DNA of 14,941 nt from an uncultured Acetatifactor sp. (GCA_910589035.1 CAJUSI010000036.1:1-14941), one strand, 5' to 3'. Positions 5,531-14,589 are shown, numbered from the stretch's first letter. Made by a program: numbers and translations. The notes: generated by a model not told the origin, from the sequence alone.

Positions 5531-7084
5531 ATGTACAGTACGATTTATTCGGGTGCACTCTATGGAATATCGGCATATCTTGTATCTGTGGAGGTAGATA
5601 TTGCAAACGGGCTCCCGGCATTTCTGATGGTAGGGTCCCTGAGCACGGAGGTGAGAGAGTCCCGAGAAAGAGTGACAGTGGCATTAAAAAACGTGGGATT
5701 AAATCTTCCGCCAAAGCGTATTACCGTCAATCTGTCGCCGGCAGACCGGAGAAAGGACGGAACGGCATTTGATCTGCCCATTGCAGCCGGAATCCTGGAG
5801 GCGCTTGGACTGATTCCACAGGGAGCGGCAGAGGGAATTCTGTTTCTGGGAGAACTGGGACTGAACGGTGAGCTGAAGAAGGCGAAGGGCGTATTGCCCA
5901 TTGTACAGGCGGCGGCAGAGGAGGGGATCAGACAGTGCATTATACCTGGGGAAAACGCAAAAGAGGCGGCGGTGGTTCCGGGGATAACCGTCTGGGAAGC
6001 GGGAAATATTCTGGAGATTATGCACTTTCTGGCGGCAGACGAGGAGGAACGGAAATCGATTCTGCATATTGTCTCCGTTGATGCGGAGGCGCTTTTCAGG
6101 GAAAAAACATATTGCATGCAGGAAAGTCCGGATTTCTGTGAAGTGACGGGACAGGAGACTGCAAGAAGAGCCGCAGAAATTGCGGCGGCGGGTTTCCATA
6201 ATCTACTGATGGTGGGGCCGCCCGGTGCGGGGAAGTCCATGATTGCAAAGAGAATTCCGGGGATTCTGCCGCCCCTGACCCTGGGGGAAAGCCTGGAGAT
6301 AACTTCCGTGGTCAGTGTGGCCGGATTGATGCGCGAAGGGGAGGCGCTGGTAATGGAACGGCCGTTTTGCAGCCCGCATCACACTGTCTCTCAGGCTGCG
6401 CTTATCGGAGGAAATACACTTCCGAGGCCGGGCATGATATCGCTGGCTCACAGGGGTGTCTTATTTCTGGACGAGCTGCCGGAATTTCAGAGAAATGCGC
6501 TGGATGCTCTGCGCCAGCCCCTGGAGGACAGGAAGGTAAATATTTCCAGGGCGGGGGGCAGCGTCACCTATCCAAGTGACTTTATGCTGGTATGCGCCAT
6601 GAATCCCTGTCCCTGCGGCTATTATCCGGACAAAAACCGCTGTCATTGCACGAAGCCGCAAATCGGGAAATACATGGGGAAGGTATCCGGGCCTATCCTG
6701 GACAGAATCGATCTATGTGTGGAATTGCGGCAGGTGGATTACCTGAGTCTCAGGGGAAAAGCGAAAGGAGAGAGCAGCGCTGCCATCCGGCAGCGTGTGG
6801 AACAGGCGAGAGAAACTCAGAAGAATAGATTTGCGGGAACAAAGTATCGGTTTAACGCAGACATCGAGGCGTCTTCCATTATAAGCTTTTGCGGGCTGGA
6901 TGAGGAAGGGCAGCGCTGCATGGAACGGCTCTACCACTCTCTGCAGCTCAGCGCAAGGGCTTATCACCGCATATTGAGAGTGGCGAGAACCATAGCGGAT
7001 CTGGACGGGAAAAAGGATATCGGTACAGAGCATTTGATGGAAGCATCCTTTTACAGGCCGTCCATGGAGTACTGGACATATTGA
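5531..7084 (+). CDS. comM: ComM/YifB-type Mg-chelatase-like AAA+ ATPase
   Basis: A 517-residue AAA+ protein of the YifB/ComM family. ComM of Gram-negatives is a hexameric helicase promoting branch migration during natural transformation; the role in Firmicutes is less clear. Domain order is typical. The N-terminal ChlI-like domain (about 1-170) carries ANGLPAFLMVGS and PADRRKDGTAFDLPIA. The AAA+ core follows, with Walker A GPPGAGKS (K235) and Walker B LFLDELPEF (D314, E315). Next are the FCSPHHTVSQAALIGG block, a Cys-rich NPCPCGYY...CHC motif (C360, C362, C371, C373) and the sensor-like SGPILDRIDL. The C-terminal helical domain contains LSARAYHRILRVARTIADL. AGGAGGTG (5520-5527) lies just before ATG 5531, so this start is chosen over the in-frame extension from 5414. 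dprA follows after 12 bases, suggesting a comM-dprA operon. Nothing is broken or missing. Confidence 0.95.
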   Translation: MYSTIYSGALYGISAYLVSVEVDIANGLPAFLMVGSLSTEVRESRERVTVALKNVGLNLPPKRITVNLSPADRRKDGTAFDLPIAAGILEALGLIPQGAAEGILFLGELGLNGELKKAKGVLPIVQAAAEEGIRQCIIPGENAKEAAVVPGITVWEAGNILEIMHFLAADEEERKSILHIVSVDAEALFREKTYCMQESPDFCEVTGQETARRAAEIAAAGFHNLLMVGPPGAGKSMIAKRIPGILPPLTLGESLEITSVVSVAGLMREGEALVMERPFCSPHHTVSQAALIGGNTLPRPGMISLAHRGVLFLDELPEFQRNALDALRQPLEDRKVNISRAGGSVTYPSDFMLVCAMNPCPCGYYPDKNRCHCTKPQIGKYMGKVSGPILDRIDLCVELRQVDYLSLRGKAKGESSAAIRQRVEQARETQKNRFAGTKYRFNADIEASSIISFCGLDEEGQRCMERLYHSLQLSARAYHRILRVARTIADLDGKKDIGTEHLMEASFYRPSMEYWTY

Positions 7085-7096
7085 GGAGGAAGCCGC

Positions 7097-8554
7097 ATGA
7101 GAAGGGTGGAATGGGAGGAGAGGGAAAGGATTTACGCCTGCTGGCTGTGCAATTTCCCGGGGATCGGAAACAGACACCGGCATTTACTGACAAAGCTCTG
7201 CGGGAGTGCGGAGGAGGCGTATCTGGCGGACAAGCGGAAATGGGGACAGGTGCTGTCCCAAAAGCAGGTGAAGGACCTGGCGGACTATACAGAAAAATGG
7301 CAGCCCGAAAAGGAATATCGCCGAATGCAGGAAGCGGGGATTTCGCTTATCACTTTTTCTGAGAAAGCTTATCCCCAGAGGCTGAAAAATATTCCCGACT
7401 CACCCTACGGAATATTCGTAAAGGGCAGACTGCCCGGGGAGAATGTCCTCACGGTTGCCGTTATCGGCGCCAGAGAATGCTCGGAGTACGGACGGTATGT
7501 GGCCGCGGAGCTTGGAGCGGAACTGGGGAGACGGGGTGTTGTGGTGGTCAGCGGTATGGCCAGGGGAATAGACGGCATCAGTCAGGAGGCAGCGCTGGAG
7601 GCAGGGGGTGTATCCGTGGGAGTGCTTGGCTGCGGAGTGGATATTTGCTATCCGGCTCAGAATAAGGAGCTTTATGACAGACTTTTGCATAAGGGGGCGG
7701 TACTTTCCCCCTACCCTGTCGGCACGCCGGCGCTGGCCCGGAATTTTCCCCCAAGGAACAGGATTGTAAGCGGCCTGGCCGATGCCGTCGTAGTGATCGA
7801 GGCCAGAGTCAAAAGCGGTACGCTGATCACGGTGGATATGGCATTGGAGCAGGGAAGGGAGGTATATGTGGTGCCAGGGCGGGTGACGGACAGGCTCAGC
7901 GACGGATGTAACCGCCTGATCAGGCAGGGAGCGGGGGTATTCTTAAGTCCGGAATGTTTTCTGGAGGAAATCCTGCAGCTGGAAGAACAAAAACGCAGGC
8001 ATGCCTCCCCGCAATACAATGACAGCTCAGACCGCGGCCGGAAGAACAGAAAGTGCCCGGATAAGGGAGTCGTGCTGCAGGAAGGAAGGCGGAAAGAAGT
8101 CATGTTCCAGAAAGTTGAAGTCCCGGGCTCAGGAACGGAAATCCTGAAATCGGGAGTTGAAACTTCAGGACTGGGAATCGGATCTTCAGTTCCGATAATC
8201 GAAGTCCCGAGCGCAAGGACGGAAGAATCAGGATCGAGAGCGGAAGAAGCAAATTCTGCAAAGAAAGAAGACAAAATAACAATGGAAGAACCCATGTTTC
8301 GGATAAGAGAGCCAAAAGAGACGGAAGGGTTCGAATTCCGGATGAAAGAATCGAATGGAATCGGAATCATGCCGCCGGAACCTGAGAGAATATATAATCT
8401 GCTGGATTTCTACCCAAAATCCCTGGAGGAAATCCGGGCCGGTCTGCCGGACGGGTATGACGACAGGCAGCTTGTGGCTTTGCTGATGGGGCTCTGCCTG
8501 GAAAATTACGCAATCCAAATCAGCCCGGGCCATTTCTGCCGCAAAGGGAAGTGA
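7097..8554 (+). CDS. dprA: DNA processing protein DprA with extended linker
   Basis: A 485-residue DprA/Smf protein. DprA binds incoming single-stranded DNA and loads RecA during transformation. Residues 1-110 form the N-terminal SAM/HhH-like region (CNFPGIGNRHRHLL). The Rossmann-like DprA core spans about 115-290, with VAVIGARECSEYG, VVSGMARGIDGISQEAALEAGG, GVLGCGVDICYPAQN, FPPRNRIVSGLADAVVVIEA and KSGTLITVDMALEQGREVYVVPG. Residues 430-483 (RIYNLLDFYPKSLEEI...) look like the C-terminal winged-helix (DML1-like) domain. Between them, about 298-428 is a low-complexity charged linker with a duplicated EVPGSGTE/EVPSARTE unit. The usual length is 300-380, so the excess is this linker. GAGGAGGA (7083-7090) overlaps the comM stop and lies 6 bases before ATG 7097, suggesting translational coupling. 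The next gene is ispG rather than the commonly seen topA. Confidence 0.95.
   Translation: MRRVEWEERERIYACWLCNFPGIGNRHRHLLTKLCGSAEEAYLADKRKWGQVLSQKQVKDLADYTEKWQPEKEYRRMQEAGISLITFSEKAYPQRLKNIPDSPYGIFVKGRLPGENVLTVAVIGARECSEYGRYVAAELGAELGRRGVVVVSGMARGIDGISQEAALEAGGVSVGVLGCGVDICYPAQNKELYDRLLHKGAVLSPYPVGTPALARNFPPRNRIVSGLADAVVVIEARVKSGTLITVDMALEQGREVYVVPGRVTDRLSDGCNRLIRQGAGVFLSPECFLEEILQLEEQKRRHASPQYNDSSDRGRKNRKCPDKGVVLQEGRRKEVMFQKVEVPGSGTEILKSGVETSGLGIGSSVPIIEVPSARTEESGSRAEEANSAKKEDKITMEEPMFRIREPKETEGFEFRMKESNGIGIMPPEPERIYNLLDFYPKSLEEIRAGLPDGYDDRQLVALLMGLCLENYAIQISPGHFCRKGK
8117..8140 (+). repeat. Degenerate repeat unit 1 in the dprA linker
   Basis: 24 bases coding EVPGSGTE. They match 8201-8224 (EVPSARTE) at 20 of 24 positions with an offset of 84 bases (28 codons). 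The unit between the copies (VETSGLGIGSSVPII) looks like a further decayed copy, so the linker may have grown by in-frame duplication. Confidence 0.55.
8201..8224 (+). repeat. Degenerate repeat unit 2 in the dprA linker
   Basis: Second copy of the 24-base unit coding EVPSARTE, in frame with unit 1 at 8117-8140 and within the charged, Ser/Gly/Glu-rich linker of DprA. Confidence 0.55.
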
Positions 8555-8579
8555 CATTTTGGAGGAGTTCTGGTATAAT
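8551..8579 (+). promoter_or_regulatory. Strong sigma-A-type promoter for ispG-polC, overlapping the dprA stop
   Basis: GTGACA (8551-8556) is 5/6 to the -35 consensus. After a 17-base spacer comes a perfect TATAAT (8574-8579) preceded by TGG (8571-8573), an extended -10. The dprA stop TGA (8552-8554) lies inside the -35 box. Transcription would begin near 8586, leaving a leader of about 120 nt before ispG. Confidence 0.8.
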
Positions 8580-8604
8580 GGAATCCAAAACAGGATTCTA
8601 TTTT
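8577..8604 (+). promoter_or_regulatory. Inverted repeat over -10 and start site: operator or weak dprA terminator
   Basis: AATGGAATCC (8577-8586) and GGATTCTATT (8593-8602) form a 10-bp stem (one G-U) with the 6-nt loop AAAACA, followed by a few T's. On DNA it spans the end of the -10 and the start site, a natural repressor position. On RNA read through from dprA it could act as a weak terminator. Confidence 0.45.
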
Positions 8605-8706
8605 CGTGAATCAGCCGGAGACGGAAATAACTTTTTAAGAGGTATTTCTGGTTCCGGAAAGGGGTTAAAAAGTAATATAAGGAAAAGCGGACGGAGGACG
8701 GGCAGT

Positions 8707-9759
8707 ATGCACAGGGAGAACACAAAAGTAATACAAATAGGGGACCGGAAAATCGGAGGGGGCAATCCCATCCTGATCCAGTCCATGACAAATACAAAGA
8801 CGCAGGACATTGTATCCACGGTGGCGCAGATTCTGGAGCTGGAGCAGGCGGGCTGTGAGATTATCCGGTGTACGGTGCCGGATATGGAGTCTGCCAGGGC
8901 GCTTGCGGAGATTAAGAAGCAGATTCATATACCTCTGGTGGCGGACATTCATTTTGACTATAAAATGGCCATCGCGGCCATGGAGAACGGTGCGGACAAG
9001 ATCCGCATCAATCCCGGCAATATCGGGGGGCGGGACAATGTGAAGGCAGTGGTGGACACGGCGAAGGAGCGGGGCATTCCCATTCGCGTGGGCGTTAACA
9101 GCGGCTCTCTGGAAAAAGAATTCCTGGAAAAATACGGGGGAGTCACGGCGGAGGGAATTGTGGAAAGCGCCATGGATAAGGTGCATATGATAGAGGAATT
9201 CGACTATGACAGGCTGGTCATCAGCATCAAATCCTCCGATGTGCTGATGTGCGTCAGAGCACATGAATTGCTGGCGGCCCGGACGGAATACCCTCTTCAT
9301 GTGGGAATTACGGAGTCCGGAACAGTGCAAAGCGGCAGTATCAAATCCGCAATCGGCCTGGGATTGATTCTTCACCAGGGGATTGGGGACACTGTCCGTG
9401 TATCCCTGACCGGGGATCCGGTGGAGGAGATCAGGGCTGCAAAGCTTATTTTGAAGACGCTTAAGCTGCGCGGGGGAGGGATTGAGGTGGTTTCCTGCCC
9501 TACCTGCGGGCGGACCGGAATAGATCTGATCGGTCTCGCGGAAAGGGTCGAGAAGCTGGTGTGCAATTACCCCCTTACCATCAAGGTGGCTGTCATGGGC
9601 TGTGCAGTAAACGGCCCCGGCGAGGCCAGGGAGGCTGATCTGGGAATAGCCGGCGGCGCAGGTGAGGGTCTTATATTTAAAAAGGGAGAGATCCTCCGGA
9701 AGGTGCCTGAAGGAGATCTGTTAAATGCATTGAAGGAAGAGTTGGACAACTGGAAATGA
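8707..9759 (+). CDS. ispG: 4-hydroxy-3-methylbut-2-enyl diphosphate synthase (IspG/GcpE)
   Basis: A 350-residue cytosolic [4Fe-4S] enzyme of the methylerythritol phosphate pathway, converting MEcPP to HMBPP for isoprenoid synthesis. The TIM-barrel part opens with NPILIQSMTNTKTQD (20-34) and contains LVADIHFDYKMAI and KIRINPGNIGG, a typical IspG signature. The Fe-S part carries CPTCGRT (C264, C267) and MGCAVNGPGEA (C299), with E306 as the conserved glutamate cluster ligand. The frame is open back to 8551, but that part overlaps the promoter. ATG 8707 gives the normal length, matches the usual N-terminus, and has GGAGG (8693-8697) 9 bases upstream. The stop overlaps the polC start (ATGA). The leader (8586-8706) shows no recognised riboswitch. 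Identity is firm. Confidence 0.97.
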   Translation: MHRENTKVIQIGDRKIGGGNPILIQSMTNTKTQDIVSTVAQILELEQAGCEIIRCTVPDMESARALAEIKKQIHIPLVADIHFDYKMAIAAMENGADKIRINPGNIGGRDNVKAVVDTAKERGIPIRVGVNSGSLEKEFLEKYGGVTAEGIVESAMDKVHMIEEFDYDRLVISIKSSDVLMCVRAHELLAARTEYPLHVGITESGTVQSGSIKSAIGLGLILHQGIGDTVRVSLTGDPVEEIRAAKLILKTLKLRGGGIEVVSCPTCGRTGIDLIGLAERVEKLVCNYPLTIKVAVMGCAVNGPGEAREADLGIAGGAGEGLIFKKGEILRKVPEGDLLNALKEELDNWK

Positions 9760-12700
9760 TGACGAATACAAAGCCTTTTTTTGAAGTGTTTCCCACATTG
9801 CAGATAAAGGGAACCCTGCATGACAAGCTGGAGCAGACGGAGGTTGAGCGCATTTCTGCCACAAAGCAGAGGGACAGACTTTCTGTTTACCTGTTCAGTA
9901 CCCGGCTGATTCTGAAAGAGGATATCCGGGCGGCGGAGAAAGAGATCAAGGGGCAGCTGTTTCCCCGCACGGACATGACGGTCAGGATATTTGAACGTTT
10001 CCAGCTGTCCTCCCAGTATACTCCGGAGAATCTGATGGAGATTTACAGGGAAAGCATTCTTATGGAACTGCTGGAATACAGCCATGTGGAATACAATGCC
10101 TTCCGCACGGCGGACATTACATATCCGGAACCGGGGCGGATGCAGCTTGCCGTGGAGGATACGGTGCTCAACAGGCTCAAAGAATCCGAGCTGATCAGGG
10201 TGCTGGAAAAGATTCTGGTGGAGCGCTGCGGCCTGAGCGCAGGCGTGGAAGTAATATATAAGGAAGCAAAAGCAGGAAGATTTGTCCGGGAGGATGAACT
10301 GAAAATCCAGATGCGTGTGAATGAAATCTGCAGAAATGCCGGAATAACCGGCGCAGGGCCGGAGAATACCGGCAGGGCCGGCCAAACGGAGGGAAAGAGC
10401 TCCGACGCATCGCAGAGACAGGATACGGCAGGGATGAAAATCGACGGAAAGCAGGGAAAAAGGGATAATTCCGCGCCCTCAGGAAATGCATATTCCGGAA
10501 ACGGTGCCGGCGGCAAAGCACCTTCCTCCGGCTCCCGGGAAAAGGCTTTCCCTGGAACCGGACAGGAGGGCGGCGGAAACGGGGCAGGTAACGGCAGTAC
10601 AAAGCAGGGCGACGGCTCTTTCCGGCGTTCCGGAAATTATGCAAAGGGAGATTTCCGGCGGGGGGAATTCCGCAGGAACAATGACCGTGCTTTGAAGCAG
10701 TCCGATAATCCGGATATCATCTATGGACGGGATTTCGAGGAAGAGACCATGCCCATTGAGAGCATCATCGGCGAGATGGGAGATGTAACCGTCAGGGGCA
10801 AGGTGTTGAAAACGGACAGCCGTGAGATCAGGAATGAGAGGAGCATTTTTATCTTTGATGTGACGGATTTCACGGATACCATGACGGTAAAGCTTTTTGT
10901 CAGAACGGAATTTGTCAAGGAGATGACGGAGAGTCTCAAGCCCGGTACCTTTGTGAAAATCAAGGGTGTGGCTACATTGGATAAATTTGATCATGAGCTG
11001 ACCATAGGGGGGCTCACGGGGATTAAAAAAATTGCCGATTTTACGGTTTCGCGCAAGGACAGAGCGGTTCATAAACGCGTGGAGCTGCACTGCCATACGA
11101 AGATGAGCGATTTCGACGGAGTATCGGAAGCGAAGGATATAGTCAAAAGGGCTTACCAATGGGGACATCGTGCCATTGCCATCACGGACCACGGTGTAGT
11201 GCAGGGCTTTACCGATGCTTTCCATGTGTGGCAGGACTTGTGGAAGGCAGAGAAGCAGAAACGCAGTGAGGCAGGAGAGGCTCCCGACAGACAGGATTTC
11301 TTCAAAATCCTCTACGGAGTAGAGGCCTATCTGGTGGATGATCTGAAGGAGATTGTCACAGGAGACGGGGGCCAGACACTGGAAGAGGATTATGTGGTGT
11401 TTGATATAGAGACCACCGGCTTCTCTCCCGTGAACAACCGCATCATAGAAATCGGCGCCGTAAAGGTTTGCGGAGGCCAGGTGACAGAGCGTTTTTCCTC
11501 CTTTGTCAATCCGCAGGTGCCCATTCCCTATGAAATAGAGAAGCTGACGGGAATCCGGGACGATATGGTGACGCAGGCTCCTCTTATTGAGGAAGTGCTG
11601 CCGGACTTCCTGAAATTTTGCCGCGGATGCGTGCTGGTGGCGCATAATGCGGGCTTTGATATGAGCTTTATTCTGGAGAATGCCAGAAGGCAGGGCCTGT
11701 CACTCTCCATGCTTTCAGGGAGGGCGGAGTCTGCAGCAAAGGGGCCCTCGGGCTCGGAATGCACCTATGTGGATACCGTGGGGATTGCCAGGGTGCTGCT
11801 TCCGGATCAGGTAAAGCATACTCTGGATGCCGTGGCGAAGACTTTGAATATTTCCCTGGAAAATCATCATCGCGCAGTGGATGATGCCGAGTGCACGGCA
11901 TGGATATTCCTGAAGCTGATTCATATGCTGAAGGAGCGGGAGATTCATACCCTGACACAGCTCAACGAACTGGGAGCCTCCAGCGCGGATCTGGTAAAGA
12001 AGCTTCCCACCTACCATGCCATTATCCTGGCAAAGAACGATCTGGGGCGGATAAATCTGTATCGTCTGGTGACGGAATCCCATCTTACCTATTACGCGGG
12101 CAGGCATCCCAGAATCCCCAAGAGTCTGGTGGAGAGATATCGGGAAGGCCTTATCCTGGGAAGTGCCTGTGAGGCAGGGGAACTGTACCGCGCTCTGCTG
12201 GACGAACAGAGCCAGATGCAGATAGCCAGAATCGTAAATTTTTATGATTATCTGGAGATACAGCCTCAGGGGAACAATAAATTCATGATTTCCGCCGAAC
12301 GTATCCGCAGTATCAATTCCATGGAGGACATTCAGAATATCAACCGCCGCATAGTAAAGCTGGGAGAGCAGTTCAACAAACCTGTGGTGGCTACCTGCGA
12401 TGTGCACTTCCTGGATCCGGAGGATGAGGTCTACCGCCGTATCATCATGGCGGGCAGGGGCTTTGAGGATGCCGACGAGCAGGCGCCTTTATTTTTACAT
12501 ACCACGGACGAGATGCTGGAGGAATTCTCCTATCTGGGCAGCGAAAAGGCCTACGAGATCGTGGTGGAAAACACGAACAAAATCGCCGACATGATAGAAT
12601 CCATTGACCCCGTGCGTCCGGATAAATGCGCCCCTGTCATAGAGGACAGCGACAAAACCCTGACAAAGATCTGCTATGACAGGGCCCATGAGATATACGG

Positions 12701-14549
12701 ACCCGATCTGCCCAAAATCGTGGAAGACAGACTGGAAAAGGAACTGAATTCCATCATCAAAAATGGCTTTGCGGTGATGTACATTATTGCGCAGAAATTA
12801 GTTTGGAAATCCGTGGAAGATGGATATCTGGTGGGCTCCCGGGGAAGCGTTGGAAGCTCCTTTGTGGCCACCATGGCGGGGATTACGGAGATCAATCCCC
12901 TAAGCCCCCATTACTACTGCAGCAAATGCCATTATGTGGATTTTGAGGAGGAGGATGTAAAGGCATTTGCCGGCAAAGCAGGGGTGGACATGCCGGACAA
13001 AATCTGCCCCGTCTGCGGAGAATTGCTCCATAAAGAAGGGTTTGATATTCCCTTTGAGACTTTTCTGGGATTCAAGGGGGATAAGGAGCCGGATATCGAC
13101 CTGAATTTTTCGGGGGAATACCAGTCCAAGGCCCATAAATACACGGAGGTGATCTTCGGCGCGGGACAGACCTTCCGGGCGGGAACCATCGCAACTCTTG
13201 CGGAGAAAACGGCCTTTGGCTATGTGAAAAATTATTTCGAGGAGAGACAGAAACACAGGCGCAAGAGTGAGATCGAACGCCTTGCACTGGGGGTTACCGG
13301 AGTCCGCAGAAGTACGGGACAGCATCCCGGGGGCATTGTCGTTCTGCCCTTTGGACAGGATATCAATTCCTTCAGCCCTGTCCAGCACCCGGCAAACGAT
13401 ATGACAACGGACATTGTCACCACCCATTTTGATTATCATTCCATAGACCATAACCTTTTGAAGCTTGATATACTGGGGCATGATGATCCCACCATGATCC
13501 GCATGCTGCAGGATCTGACCGGAGTGGACCCTCTGACAATCCCGCTGGACGGAGAGGACGTAATGTCCCTGTTCCAGAATACGGATGCCCTGGGCATTAC
13601 CCCCGACCGGATCGGCGGTACAAGGCTGGGGATCCTGGGTATTCCGGAGTTCGGCACTGACTTTGCCATGCAGATGGTAATCGATGCGCAGCCAAAGGCT
13701 TTTTCGGATCTGGTGCGTATCTCGGGCCTTTCCCACGGTACGGACGTATGGCTGGGCAATGCCAAGGATTTAATTATGAGCGGTACGGCCACCATTTCCA
13801 CGGCCATCTGTACCAGGGATGATATTATGACCTACCTGATTCAGATGGGAGTGGAGTCCAGTCTGGCATTCACCATCATGGAGAGCGTCCGGAAAGGCAA
13901 GGGGCTGAAGGAGGACTGGATCACCGCTATGAAGGAAAAAGAGGTTCCTGATTGGTATATTGATTCCTGTAAAAAGATCAAGTACATGTTCCCCAAGGCC
14001 CATGCTGCCGCCTATGTCATGATGGCATGGCGCATAGCCTATTGTAAGATCAACTATCCCCTTGCCTATTACGGAGCCTATTTCAGCATACGTGCCAAGG
14101 CCTTTTCCTATGAGCTGATGTGCCAGGGGCAATCCCGGCTGGAAGCCATTATGGCGGATTACAAGCATCGCATGGAGGCGGCAGCCAACAAGGAGGCGGG
14201 GGCGCAGCCGCTCTCAAACAGGGAGGAGGGTGCATACAGTGACATGAGAGTGGTGCAGGAGATGTACGCCAGGGGATATGAATTCACGCCCATCGACATA
14301 TTTACGGCCCAGTCGCGCTCCTTCCAGATTGTGGACGGTAAGCTGATGCCTTCCCTGAACAGTATAGAGGGTCTGGGGGATAAGGCGGCTGACGCTATTG
14401 TGGAGGCGGTGAAGGACGGCCCCTTCCTGTCGAAGGATGATTTCCGGGAGCGGACCAGGGTGTCCAAGACCATGGTGGATTTGATGGATTCCCTGAATCT
14501 GCTGGGAGACCTGCCGGAATCGAATCAGTTGAGTTTGTTTGATTTCTGA
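9756..14549 (+). CDS. polC: DNA polymerase III alpha subunit, PolC type (with 3'-5' exonuclease)
   Basis: A 1597-residue Gram-positive replicative polymerase. After an N-terminal domain (about 1-198) comes a Gly/Ser/Arg-rich linker (about 199-320), then an OB-fold (about 335-430, VTVRGKVLKTD...). The PHP domain starts at VELHCHTKMSD (H445, H447) and is split by the exonuclease. The exonuclease has DIETTG (D550, E552), AHNAGFDMSF and HHRAVDDAECT. Zinc-ligand pairs are CSKC (C1055, C1058) and CPVC (C1084, C1087). Catalytic aspartates are PDIDLNFSGE (D1113, D1115) and KLDILGHDDPT (D1238). The protein ends in QLSLFDF, a beta-clamp binding motif. B. subtilis PolC is about 1437 residues; much of the excess is linker. 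ATG 9756 overlaps the ispG stop by 4 bases (a second ATG is at 9759). The ribosome binding site is weak, so coupling to ispG is likely. No frameshift is seen. Confidence 0.98.
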   Translation: MMTNTKPFFEVFPTLQIKGTLHDKLEQTEVERISATKQRDRLSVYLFSTRLILKEDIRAAEKEIKGQLFPRTDMTVRIFERFQLSSQYTPENLMEIYRESILMELLEYSHVEYNAFRTADITYPEPGRMQLAVEDTVLNRLKESELIRVLEKILVERCGLSAGVEVIYKEAKAGRFVREDELKIQMRVNEICRNAGITGAGPENTGRAGQTEGKSSDASQRQDTAGMKIDGKQGKRDNSAPSGNAYSGNGAGGKAPSSGSREKAFPGTGQEGGGNGAGNGSTKQGDGSFRRSGNYAKGDFRRGEFRRNNDRALKQSDNPDIIYGRDFEEETMPIESIIGEMGDVTVRGKVLKTDSREIRNERSIFIFDVTDFTDTMTVKLFVRTEFVKEMTESLKPGTFVKIKGVATLDKFDHELTIGGLTGIKKIADFTVSRKDRAVHKRVELHCHTKMSDFDGVSEAKDIVKRAYQWGHRAIAITDHGVVQGFTDAFHVWQDLWKAEKQKRSEAGEAPDRQDFFKILYGVEAYLVDDLKEIVTGDGGQTLEEDYVVFDIETTGFSPVNNRIIEIGAVKVCGGQVTERFSSFVNPQVPIPYEIEKLTGIRDDMVTQAPLIEEVLPDFLKFCRGCVLVAHNAGFDMSFILENARRQGLSLSMLSGRAESAAKGPSGSECTYVDTVGIARVLLPDQVKHTLDAVAKTLNISLENHHRAVDDAECTAWIFLKLIHMLKEREIHTLTQLNELGASSADLVKKLPTYHAIILAKNDLGRINLYRLVTESHLTYYAGRHPRIPKSLVERYREGLILGSACEAGELYRALLDEQSQMQIARIVNFYDYLEIQPQGNNKFMISAERIRSINSMEDIQNINRRIVKLGEQFNKPVVATCDVHFLDPEDEVYRRIIMAGRGFEDADEQAPLFLHTTDEMLEEFSYLGSEKAYEIVVENTNKIADMIESIDPVRPDKCAPVIEDSDKTLTKICYDRAHEIYGPDLPKIVEDRLEKELNSIIKNGFAVMYIIAQKLVWKSVEDGYLVGSRGSVGSSFVATMAGITEINPLSPHYYCSKCHYVDFEEEDVKAFAGKAGVDMPDKICPVCGELLHKEGFDIPFETFLGFKGDKEPDIDLNFSGEYQSKAHKYTEVIFGAGQTFRAGTIATLAEKTAFGYVKNYFEERQKHRRKSEIERLALGVTGVRRSTGQHPGGIVVLPFGQDINSFSPVQHPANDMTTDIVTTHFDYHSIDHNLLKLDILGHDDPTMIRMLQDLTGVDPLTIPLDGEDVMSLFQNTDALGITPDRIGGTRLGILGIPEFGTDFAMQMVIDAQPKAFSDLVRISGLSHGTDVWLGNAKDLIMSGTATISTAICTRDDIMTYLIQMGVESSLAFTIMESVRKGKGLKEDWITAMKEKEVPDWYIDSCKKIKYMFPKAHAAAYVMMAWRIAYCKINYPLAYYGAYFSIRAKAFSYELMCQGQSRLEAIMADYKHRMEAAANKEAGAQPLSNREEGAYSDMRVVQEMYARGYEFTPIDIFTAQSRSFQIVDGKLMPSLNSIEGLGDKAADAIVEAVKDGPFLSKDDFRERTRVSKTMVDLMDSLNLLGDLPESNQLSLFDF

Positions 14550-14565
14550 GGAACGCTTCCTGGGT

Positions 14566-14589
14566 CTGGCCTGAGGCAGGGGCCGGGGG
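14566..14589 (+). repeat. G-rich direct repeat copy 1
   Basis: 24 bases (CTGGCCTGAGGCAGGGGCCG then GGGG) starting 17 bases after the polC stop. They match 14632-14655 at 23 of 24 positions, offset 66 bases. A 5-bp stem AGGAA-CGC-TTCCT just before (14549-14561) has no T-run, so I do not call it a polC terminator. Confidence 0.8.

Noticed and set aside
8551..8706. N-terminal extension of ispG by 52 codons
   Set aside because: The extension overlaps the dprA stop and the promoter, contains no IspG-like sequence, and ATG 8707 has a good GGAGG and gives the normal length.
10479..11645. 388-codon open frame on the - strand inside polC
   Set aside because: It lies entirely within polC, which has clear domain motifs through the same bases. 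The reverse translation has no known domain; long antisense frames are expected in GC-biased genes.
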